Source of the DNA: Nesterenkonia sedimenti
Lineage (GTDB): Bacteria; Actinomycetota; Actinomycetes; Actinomycetales; Micrococcaceae
Reading direction: 5' to 3'
Length of the DNA stretch: 64,000 bases
Assembly: GCF_012641515.1 (NCBI RefSeq)
Contig: NZ_JABAHY010000011.1
Span: 1 to 64,000 of the forward strand
A program made the translations under genes and the position numbers. A model generated the notes under the pieces. It was given only the letters and a program-made list of their open reading frames with translations, had not been told where the DNA came from and did no database searches. Position 1 is the stretch's first letter. Each line of letters begins with the position of its first letter. Below, one piece after another: positions 1 through 7,006 of the stretch.

Positions 1-308
1 TTCGGCAGATGCTCGCGCACGTATTCAGCGGAATTGAGGATGGCGGTAGCGGTCTGCTCCGTGGTCTCCAGTAAGAGGGCCGCATGCCGGTTAGCCTCGT
101 GTGCGGTGGCTCTGCGGTAGTGGATGTGGTCCCGGGCGACTTCCCGCTGGCGGTCTTCGCGGTCGTCCAGCAGGCGGATGATCTGGCGGGCTGTTTCTCG
201 CCGGATATTGATGGTGTGGTTGTGGAGAGCAGCTAGTGCTGGCTCATGCATCAGATGAGCCACACGCTCCGGTACCTCCGGGCGGGGGAACTGCTGGTCA
301 TCCTTCAT
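1..308 (-). CDS. hypothetical protein, 3' part outside window
   Basis: An open frame reads leftward from an ATG at 308 to the window edge without a stop (about 102 codons visible). The visible protein begins MKDDQQFPRP and is highly charged, with a predicted helical middle rich in Arg, Asp, Glu and His (for example LLDDREDRQREVARDH). I see no signal peptide, membrane segment or known domain. No good ribosome binding site precedes the ATG. It lies next to a block of spaced direct repeats, so it could belong to a mobile element extending to the left; that is inference from position only. Function not recognised. Confidence 0.5.
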   Translation of the reverse strand, partial: MKDDQQFPRPEVPERVAHLMHEPALAALHNHTINIRRETARQIIRLLDDREDRQREVARDHIHYRRATAHEANRHAALLLETTEQTATAILNSAEYVREHLP

Positions 309-332
309 ACAACCCACGCTACCCCTGGGGGC

Positions 333-608
333 GGACATGCCCAGATACCAGGCAAATCCTCTGTCTGGGACCACTTTCTATATCCACAAAACCACTGTAG
401 GTGGAGGGGTGGACACGGCCATGTACCGGGCCAATGCCCGGGTAGGGTCTTCCGCTGAATTTGATCTCTTTCTCCATAACCCCACATTACTTTGGAGTCC
501 GGACATGACGATGTTCCACCCAAGAACACAGGGTTCTCAGTGCATCTCATCGCCTGTTTAAACTCCATGCATTAACGCTATATGGATGGGTGGACACGGC
601 GATCTTCC
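333..608. repeat. four spaced imperfect 17-bp direct repeats
   Basis: Four copies of GGACAYGNCSAKNTWCC lie at 333-349, 411-427, 501-517 and 592-608, all in the same orientation, 78, 90 and 91 bp apart (start to start). Eleven of 17 positions are invariant. The stretch 309-661 has no convincing gene. The second copy is followed by a hairpin CCGGGC-caat-GCCCGG. Regularly spaced protein-sized sites starting with GGACA resemble multi-site transposase-binding ends of Tn7/Tn5053-like elements, but no transposase is visible, so the assignment is open. Confidence 0.55.
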
Positions 609-661
609 GCGGCTTGGATTGGCTCTTTGTCAGTTGGGGGAGAGGGGTTCTCTCTGCCGGA

Positions 662-1300
662 TTAGTCGAATGCCTGGATGGCGAGGAGAACTGCCATAAC
701 GATCAGGGCAGCACCTGCTCCGCCTTCGATGACCCGGGTCCACCGCTGACTCATTGCTCTGCGCAACCCCGCGATGAATCCGGCGCAGATGAAGCACCAG
801 AGAATCGATGAGGCCATAAACGCCGCGAAGAACACCAGCAGAGCGCTCATGGCGGCTTCCTCGCCAAGTGCGCCACCAACCGCGCCACCAGCGCCGCCCC
901 AGTAGACCACGTTCCATACACTGCCCAGTGACATCAGCGCCCCGGCTACCAGAGGCCCGCGCATAGCACTGCCGGCCGACTGTGCAGCAGGATCCTCAGT
1001 TGCAGGTGGCCGCCACGCGGCGTAGAGGCCCTGCCCACCGAGAAACAGCAGCACCAGACAGCCGGCCAGGGTGATGGGGATATGCCACTGGGGCTGGGTC
1101 AGCAGGGCCGCAGCCCCTGCAAGTCCCAGGACTGCCCAAGCGGCGTCGCCCACAAGCGAACCGACTTGGACTGCTAGCGCGGGCCGAAAACCACCCCGAA
1201 CACCGCGTCGTAGCGATTCAGTGAAGACAGGACCCGGAGCAGCATTGAACACCAGGCCCAGCCAAAAACCGGTGAGAATAACTTGAAGCATGTGGTCCAC
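662..1300 (-). CDS. LysE-family amino-acid exporter
   Basis: A 212-residue integral membrane protein of the LysE/RhtB translocator family. The N-terminal AAPGPVFTESLRRG segment (near residue 20) is the conserved P-G-P loop after the first membrane helix, and about six hydrophobic segments follow, the usual family topology and length. These proteins export amino acids or similar small molecules. The gene follows an AraC-type regulator on the same strand by only 20 bp and a ridA gene further upstream, so the three probably form an operon controlled by the AraC protein. Start: GTG at 1300, or an in-frame ATG at 1291. The substrate cannot be read from the sequence. Confidence 0.88.
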   Translation of the reverse strand: MDHMLQVILTGFWLGLVFNAAPGPVFTESLRRGVRGGFRPALAVQVGSLVGDAAWAVLGLAGAAALLTQPQWHIPITLAGCLVLLFLGGQGLYAAWRPPATEDPAAQSAGSAMRGPLVAGALMSLGSVWNVVYWGGAGGAVGGALGEEAAMSALLVFFAAFMASSILWCFICAGFIAGLRRAMSQRWTRVIEGGAGAALIVMAVLLAIQAFD

Positions 1301-1320
1301 TGTGCTGCAGCTTAGGTCAC

Positions 1321-1986
1321 TCAGTCTTGAACGAAATCGACACAGCCCGCCCGGCTCCGGAATTGGCGAGGTGTCTCTGCGTATGCAGCCCGAAAGTGGC
1401 GGTGGAAGTGGGCCTGATCAGCGAAACCCAGATCACTTGCGATAACTGATACGGCTTGCCCGGAGCGGAGTCGCCGTCGCCCCTCTCGTATACGCGGCTG
1501 CAGATGCCAGGCATATGGGGTCAGCCCCACAGGCCGCTCCACTGGTTTTCTCTGACGGGCTCGGTGAAGAGTCTCGGCAATCACCCAAGCGGTGGTTTCA
1601 TGGGCAAGGCGCTGGTCCAAGCTGAGATAAGCGGACCGGAGAGCCTTGGCCAAGCCAGCATCCTCAACTACAGGGTCTTCCACCTCGACTATTTGCTGAC
1701 CGACGAGTGAGCCGGCCACCTCCGGCTCCAAGTAGACGCTAAAACATGCCCACGCGCTGCCATCCGACGTCACCGCGGTCGAGCTCTGCACCTGTCCCGG
1801 GTTGTAAATAGTGATCGCGTCATGCCCTACTTCAGAACTGTCCCGATCCAACCTGACCTTCTCTCGGATGATGGAGGCACTGTTCACTGAGATGACAAAC
1901 TCGTCATGGGAATGAACGGGAAAGCGATCCCCAGCAGGAGTGAATCGCTCCACGGCCAAGGAGCCGAGAGAATTTGTAGGCGGCAT
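1321..1986 (-). CDS. AraC-family transcriptional regulator
   Basis: A 221-residue regulator with an N-terminal cupin-like AraC ligand-binding half (FPVHSHDEF near residue 22 is the typical start of the fold) and a C-terminal double helix-turn-helix (about residues 135-215). The last helix contains GFADQAHFHRHFRAAYAETP, the AraC family signature. An AAGGA ribosome binding site lies about 8 bases before the ATG at 1986. It sits between ridA and lysE on the same strand with gaps of about 20 bp. AraC genes next to LysE exporters are common, so the exporter is its likely target. Confidence 0.87.
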   Translation of the reverse strand: MPPTNSLGSLAVERFTPAGDRFPVHSHDEFVISVNSASIIREKVRLDRDSSEVGHDAITIYNPGQVQSSTAVTSDGSAWACFSVYLEPEVAGSLVGQQIVEVEDPVVEDAGLAKALRSAYLSLDQRLAHETTAWVIAETLHRARQRKPVERPVGLTPYAWHLQPRIREGRRRLRSGQAVSVIASDLGFADQAHFHRHFRAAYAETPRQFRSRAGCVDFVQD

Positions 1987-2007
1987 AACTCAATCCTTGC
2001 ACGGGGT

Positions 2008-2412
2008 CTAGGGCCTGGTGGCCACCGCCTCCACCTCAACCAGCTGATCGTCATAACCCAGAACAGTCACGCCCATCAGCGTGCTGGGCACATCGTGGCT
2101 GCCGAATGCATCCCGCACCACCTCCCAAGCCGCTACGAGATCGGCCTGCCGGGAGGATGCCACCAATACCCGAGTGCTGATCACATGCTGGAGATCAGCC
2201 CCGGCCTCATCCAGCGCGGTCCGCAGATTCTCCACACATTTGGCAGCCTGGCCGGCGTAATCACCAACGGCCGCAGTGGAACCGTCAACCTTCAGCGGGC
2301 AGGAGCCAGCCATAAAGACCAGCTCAGCATCTGCGGGCACAACAGCCGCATAGGCATATTCGGCGGCGTCGGTAAGCCGGTCTGAGCGGATGAGCTGCAC
2401 AGGTGAGGTCAT
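2008..2412 (-). CDS. RidA/YjgF family protein
   Basis: A 134-residue protein of the RidA (YER057c/YjgF/UK114) family, which hydrolyses reactive enamine/imine intermediates from amino-acid metabolism and usually forms trimers. The core pattern is visible: AGSCPLKVDG, then NLRTALDEAGADLQHVI and, at the end, VLGYDDQLVEVEAVA. The ATG at 2412 is preferred because GGGAG precedes it by 5-6 bases; longer in-frame starts reach into the divergent promoter. It is probably the first gene of a ridA-araC-lysE operon, which would link amino-acid imine detoxification to amino-acid export. Confidence 0.85.
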   Translation of the reverse strand: MTSPVQLIRSDRLTDAAEYAYAAVVPADAELVFMAGSCPLKVDGSTAAVGDYAGQAAKCVENLRTALDEAGADLQHVISTRVLVASSRQADLVAAWEVVRDAFGSHDVPSTLMGVTVLGYDDQLVEVEAVATRP

Positions 2413-2439
2413 GGGGTCTCCCATTGTCGAGGGGTCAGA

Positions 2440-2469
2440 TTCATAAAACGAACGGCGTTCGGATAAGAT
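2440..2469 (+). promoter_or_regulatory. tetR promoter with palindromic operator
   Basis: CGAACGGCGTTCG at 2449-2461 is a perfect palindrome apart from its central base. It sits between a possible -35 (TTCATA, 2440-2445) and a -10 TAAGAT (2464-2469), six bases before the GTG start of the TetR gene, and also in the ridA upstream region. Its placement suggests autoregulation and perhaps control of the divergent ridA operon. Confidence 0.6.
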
Positions 2470-2475
2470 CCTAGC

Positions 2476-3075
2476 GTGAGTTATTGGGAACATCGCAAAC
2501 CAGTACAGCGGTCTAGGTCTGTAGACATAGAGAGCATCAGTTCGGCCTCAGTGGAACTTCTAGATGACGGTGGATTGGGTGCCCTGACAATCCGGGGGGT
2601 GGCTCAACGGCTGAGGGTTGCTCCGGCCAGCCTTTACTCGCGGGTGGGCTCAGTTGAGGACCTGTACGACGTAGCCCTTGATGGCGCGTTGGGTCAGGAT
2701 GCGGCGTTGCTCCGTGCAGTCGAGGGGGCCTCAGTCATGGAGCTGATGCTCGAATTTCATCGACATCTGGTGGAAAAACCCTGGGCATGTCAGGTTATTG
2801 CGATGCGAGCGCCCAGGGGCCCAAATTATTTGCGACTTTCGGAGAGGATGTGTGAGCTACTCGTTCAGCGTGGTGACAGCGATCCCCTGGGAAGCGCGTA
2901 TGTTTTGTCTAACTTTGTGATTGGAAGTGCGGCTACCCATCCGATGGCAGGCAGTGAACGAGCTGCACCCGTCGATGCAGGCCTCGCCCCCCTTTACGCA
3001 AAACTGCACATGGAGCATTCTGTGGTCCCCGAAACAATTGTGAGACAAGGATTACTAGCTCTCTTGGCCGCGTAG
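2476..3075 (+). CDS. TetR/AcrR-family transcriptional regulator
   Basis: A 199-residue TetR-type repressor. The N-terminal helix-turn-helix is seen around residues 35-60 (GALTIRGVAQRLRVAPASLY), followed by a helical ligand-binding domain. The GTG at 2476 starts six bases after a TAAGAT -10 box, so translation is probably leaderless. A palindrome lies in its promoter. The stop codon TAG is reused as the start of a -10 box for the next gene. Base composition is a little lower in GC than its neighbours. The ligand is unknown; the likely targets are its own gene and the divergent ridA operon. Confidence 0.83.
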   Translation: MSYWEHRKPVQRSRSVDIESISSASVELLDDGGLGALTIRGVAQRLRVAPASLYSRVGSVEDLYDVALDGALGQDAALLRAVEGASVMELMLEFHRHLVEKPWACQVIAMRAPRGPNYLRLSERMCELLVQRGDSDPLGSAYVLSNFVIGSAATHPMAGSERAAPVDAGLAPLYAKLHMEHSVVPETIVRQGLLALLAA

Positions 3076-3084
3076 GCTGTGGTC

Positions 3085-3651
3085 ATGGAGCAGACACCCA
3101 CGACGGCTCGGCCGGCGCTGCTGGTCATCGATGTTCAGCAGGGATTCGACGACGCCGAGTATTGGGGGCAGCGGAACAACCCCGACTGCGAGACCCATAT
3201 CGCCGCGCTCATCCAGACCTGGCAGGCCAAAGACCTGCCCGTGGTCTTCGTCCGGCACGACTCCAGTGACCCCGAATCCCCACTGCACCCCAGCAGTCCG
3301 GGAAACGCGTTGCGACCGATCCTCAGCGGCGAACCCCAGCTGCTGGTCACCAAGAGCGTGAACTCCAGTTTCCACGGCAGCCCCGACCTCCACGCCTGGT
3401 TGCAGCAGGAGAACATCAGCGAACTGGTCATCTGCGGAGTCACCACCAACCACTGCTGCGAAACCACCGCTAGGGTCGGCGGCAACCTCGGCTACGAGGT
3501 CTACTTCGCCCTCGACGCCACCCACACATTCGATAGGACCTCACCGGCAGGAGCCGTCATCGCCGCCGATACCCTCAGAGAGGTCACCGCCACCAACCTC
3601 CACGGGGAATTCGCCACCGTCACAACAACCGCTGCTCTGACCAGCGACTAA
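3085..3651 (+). CDS. isochorismatase-family cysteine hydrolase
   Basis: A 188-residue cysteine hydrolase of the isochorismatase-like fold. Asp16 (LLVIDVQQGF) and the nucleophile Cys124 in VICGVTTNHCCETTAR are in the expected positions, with the usual cis-peptide Gly-Val-Thr before them. Family members hydrolyse amides or vinyl ethers (nicotinamidase, ureidoacrylate or isochorismate hydrolases); the substrate is not clear. The ATG at 3085 is chosen because TAGGCT (3073-3078), which contains the preceding stop codon, lies six bases before it, a leaderless arrangement seen repeatedly in this window. The 3' end overlaps the convergent ABC-F gene by 4 bp. Confidence 0.85.
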   Translation: MEQTPTTARPALLVIDVQQGFDDAEYWGQRNNPDCETHIAALIQTWQAKDLPVVFVRHDSSDPESPLHPSSPGNALRPILSGEPQLLVTKSVNSSFHGSPDLHAWLQQENISELVICGVTTNHCCETTARVGGNLGYEVYFALDATHTFDRTSPAGAVIAADTLREVTATNLHGEFATVTTTAALTSD

Positions 3652-5375
3652 TCCCCACCCAGCGCCAGGGTCTGTCCCTGCCAAGTCCGGCGTAGCCACC
3701 GGTCATGAGAGGCGACGACGACGGCGCCCGGATAATCCGGAACTGCTGCCTCCAAACGAGTGGCCAGCTCCAGGGGGAAATGGTTAGTCGGCTCATCCAA
3801 CAACAGCACCTCCGGCGGATCGGCCAGCAGTACAGCCAGCTCCAGGCGTCGCTGCTGACCAGTGCTGAGCAGTCGAAGCGGCCGCTCAAAATCCCTGGGA
3901 TGAACGAGACCAAAGGTCGAAAGCGGCACGGCCTCAGCGCGCTGGGCGCCCACAAGATCCACATAGGTCTGCTCAACTGTGCGATCACCGCCGCGGTCAT
4001 GGGGATCAGGCAGGTGAACCTCCTGGCGAAGAGTGCGAACCCGTGCGCTCTTCTGCCAGGTCACAGTGCCAGAAGTAGGGGCAAGATCCCCAGAGAGCAC
4101 AGCCAGAAGCGTGGACTTCCCACAGCCATTGGGTCCGGTGATCAACAGTTTCTCCCGCGGAGCCAGGCTCAGTGATGTCACGGGCAGACGGTCCTGAACG
4201 GTGGCTTCCGAAGCAGTCAGGATTGAGTGTCCATCAGAAACCGACTTTGGGTATTCCGCCCCGGCTGGCAGCCCGCGGAAGATCAGTGGCTGCGGGGGTC
4301 GACGGACCTGCTGCTTCTCCAACTCCGCCAACCGGGTCCGAGCGTCATTGACCCGCCGACTGACCACCTTGGCGTTCCGGTCGGCATAGAACTTCTGAGC
4401 CATCCGTATTTCACTGCGCGGTTTCCAATCCTCATGGCCCACCGTCTGGTTCTCCCGGACTGAGGCGCGCAGCCGCTTCAGCTCAGCCTGTTCATCCCGG
4501 TACTGGCGCTCCCACCGCTGCCGGGCATCAAGACGGGCATTCAGATATTCGGTGTAGGTCCCGGAAAAGCGAGTCACCCCGATTCCTGTGCCCGCACCAT
4601 CCTGGATGAGATCCACCGAAACCTCATGCGGCACAGGGGAGGGGTCGAGATCCACCAAGGTTGTGACTGCCTCATCAAGGAAGGCGCGGTCGTGACTGGC
4701 GATCAGCGCCGGACCGTTCCATGAGGCGAGGACCCCACGAAGATAGGCGGTGGCGTCGTCGTCGAGATGGTTTGTCGGCTCATCCAAGAGCAGCAGATCC
4801 GGTGCGCTCAGCAACACCCACACCAGGGAGAGCCTCGCCCGCTGACCACCGGAAAGTACTCCGGTCGGACGGTCCCGGGGCAGATGCCCCAGACCGATAC
4901 CGGTGAGCATCTGGGAGACCCTGGCATCAACAGTCCAGGCACCCAGCTGCTCGGCCCGCTCTAAGGCGGAGGCGTACTCAGTGCTCAGGGCGGGATCCTC
5001 GGGATTCCGGGCCAACCGGTCAGCGGTCTCATCAACTGCAGCAGCAGCCCGCCGAGAAGGTGCGATCGCAGACTCCATGGCCTCACCAACTGTCTGAGCC
5101 GAGCTGAACGGAGGCTCCTGATGCAGCAGGCCAACCCGTGGGGAATCAACCCCCGGTACGGTCAGCTGAATCTGCCCGCCATCGGGAGTGATGAGGCCGG
5201 CGAGGATACGCAGCAGTGTGGACTTCCCCGACCCGTTCTCACCGATGAGCCCCACCAGCTCACCATGGGAGACGGTGAAGGATATATCGGTCAGAACCCG
5301 GAAACCGCCAAAGGTATGGGAGAGACCAGAGACCCGAAGATGCGAAGCAGGACGTGAAGAAACAGTAGAAGACAT
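3648..5375 (-). CDS. ABC-F family ATPase (ribosome-associated type)
   Basis: A 575-residue soluble protein with two ABC ATPase domains and no membrane segment. Domain one has Walker A GENGSGKST, signature LSGGQRARLS and Walker B LLLLDEPTNHLDDD. Domain two has Walker A GPNGCGKST, signature LSTGQQRRLE and Walker B LLLDEPTNH. A charged helical linker lies between (about residues 270-350). This is the ABC-F architecture, whose members act on ribosomes; some give antibiotic protection, others are housekeeping. The ATG at 5375 has AAAGG about 7 bases upstream. The leader can form a hairpin behind a tiny ORF, which fits the attenuation known for some resistance ABC-F genes. Confidence 0.9.
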   Translation of the reverse strand: MSSTVSSRPASHLRVSGLSHTFGGFRVLTDISFTVSHGELVGLIGENGSGKSTLLRILAGLITPDGGQIQLTVPGVDSPRVGLLHQEPPFSSAQTVGEAMESAIAPSRRAAAAVDETADRLARNPEDPALSTEYASALERAEQLGAWTVDARVSQMLTGIGLGHLPRDRPTGVLSGGQRARLSLVWVLLSAPDLLLLDEPTNHLDDDATAYLRGVLASWNGPALIASHDRAFLDEAVTTLVDLDPSPVPHEVSVDLIQDGAGTGIGVTRFSGTYTEYLNARLDARQRWERQYRDEQAELKRLRASVRENQTVGHEDWKPRSEIRMAQKFYADRNAKVVSRRVNDARTRLAELEKQQVRRPPQPLIFRGLPAGAEYPKSVSDGHSILTASEATVQDRLPVTSLSLAPREKLLITGPNGCGKSTLLAVLSGDLAPTSGTVTWQKSARVRTLRQEVHLPDPHDRGGDRTVEQTYVDLVGAQRAEAVPLSTFGLVHPRDFERPLRLLSTGQQRRLELAVLLADPPEVLLLDEPTNHFPLELATRLEAAVPDYPGAVVVASHDRWLRRTWQGQTLALGGD

Positions 5376-5402
5376 CAGTGAACCTTTGAAGTGATACGAA
5401 AT

Positions 5403-5471
5403 CCCCGCCGGGTATAAACCTCAGGGCGCGGGGCTGAAAAGGATCACTACTGCTTCATGTCCGCCAGTGTA
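5403..5471 (-). promoter_or_regulatory. ABC-F leader: -10, three-codon ORF, hairpin
   Basis: On the minus strand, TACACT (5466-5471) resembles a -10 box. About seven bases later comes ATG-AAG-CAG-TAG (5447-5458), a Met-Lys-Gln mini-ORF at the predicted transcript start. Then CCCCGC (5428-5433) can pair with GCGGGG (5403-5408), enclosing a small GGT/ACC stem, just before the gene's ribosome binding site. This could be a translation-dependent attenuator; it is an inference from layout. Confidence 0.35.
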
Positions 5472-5600
5472 GCAAGGGCGGTGCATTGGCCACCGAAGGG
5501 CCCGGACCTCACAGAGAAGGTTGTGGTCGATGAGCCCTATTTTTCACGGACGAAACACTCCTACGTCGTGGTTGAAACATTGCATTGGGACTGTGGACCT

Positions 5601-6997
5601 ATGCAGACAGAGGTACGGCAGGCAGACGTTCGCAACGCTGAGGCGCCCACTGACCGGTTGGTCGTGGAGAAGGGTCGCTGGATCACCAACTGGCAGCCCG
5701 AGAACCGCGAGTTCTGGGAGGGGCCGGGACGCCCGACGGCGCGCATCAACCTCATCTGGTCGGTATTCTGCGAGTTTCTCGGCTTCGCGGTCTGGCAGGT
5801 CTGGTCGGTCACCGTGGTGTTCCTGCCCGCGGCCGGCTTCGACCTGACCAGCGCCCAGCAGTTTTGGCTGGTCTCCCTGCCGCCGCTGGTCGGGGCGACG
5901 ATGCGCATCCCCTACAGCTTCACGGTGGCGCTGTTCGGAGGCAGAAACTGGACGGTGGTCTCAGGTCTTCTGCTGCTGATCCCCACCATCGCTATGACAG
6001 TTGCTCTCTCTCCTCCTCGGAGACACCGGTCTGGGCGCTCTTCCTGATTGCCGCGGCGGCCGGCTTCGGCGGAGGGAACTTCGCCTCCTCGATGGCCAAC
6101 ATCACCTTCTTCTACCCGGCTCGGGAGAAGGGGGCAGCACTGGGAGTCAACGCCGCCGGAGGGAATCTCGGAGTGGCAGTCGCCCAGTTCACGGTGCCGA
6201 TCGCGATCACCGCCCTGGCCTTCGGTCAGTTCAGCCCCAACCTGCCGGTGGCCGGCCTGATGTGGATCCCGCTGATCCTGTTGGCATCCTGGGGTGCGTG
6301 GAAGTACATGCATAACCTCTCCCACGCTAAGAACGACGTGAAGGGCTCGTTCTCGGCGCTGAAGGAGAAGCACCTGTGGGTTATCGCGCTGATCTACATC
6401 GGCACCTTCGGCTCTTTCATGGGCTTCGGCTCGGTCTTCCCCACGCTGATCAGCCGTGAGTTCCCCGAGTTCTCCGATTTCCAGATCCTCGGAGCAGCCC
6501 TCTCGCTGGCCTTCCTGGGACCGCTGGTCGGCTCCCTGGCCCGCCCCTATGGCGGCAAACTCGCTGACCGCGGCGGCGGAGCCCGGATCACAATGCTGAG
6601 CTTCATCGCCATGGCAGGTGTGACTGCTGCTGTCGTGCTGACGCTGCCACTGGGCAGCTTCTGGATCTATCTGATCCTGTTTCTGACGCTGTTCACCCTT
6701 ACCGGTGTGGCCAACGGCTCCAGCTACCGGATGATCCCGCTGGTCTTCCGACTTTCAGTCTCTCCGGACTGCCGGGTGGGTCATGAGCGAAAGGCCTCGG
6801 CCGCGCTGGGCTTCATCGGCGCAATCGGCGGCTTCGGCGGCTTCGCCATCCCGCAGGTGCTCAGCGCCTCCAACGAGGCCACCGGCAGCTTCGACACCGC
6901 TTTCTGGAGCTTCGCCGTGGTCTACCTTGGTCTGGCCTTCCTGACCTGGGCGGTCTACATGCGTCCGGGAACCGTCTTCGCCCGCGAGCAGGTCTGA
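5601..6997 (+). pseudogene. narK: NarK-type nitrate/nitrite transporter, frameshifted
   Basis: A major-facilitator nitrate/nitrite transporter spread over two frames. Frame one (from ATG 5601) encodes residues up to LLLIPTIAMTVAL. Frame two continues with ETPVWALFLIAAAAGFGGGN, the conserved NarK signature region, and ends at 6997. The switch falls in the CT tract at 6004-6011: removing one CT unit restores one 464-residue frame, the normal family length. Both parts are otherwise intact, so the lesion is recent, a sequencing error, or a reversible slippage site. The gene heads narK-nasC-nasB, ten bases before nasC. GAAAC occurs twice, 22 bp apart, upstream. Confidence 0.85.
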
Positions 6998-7006
6998 GGA
7001 ACCCCT

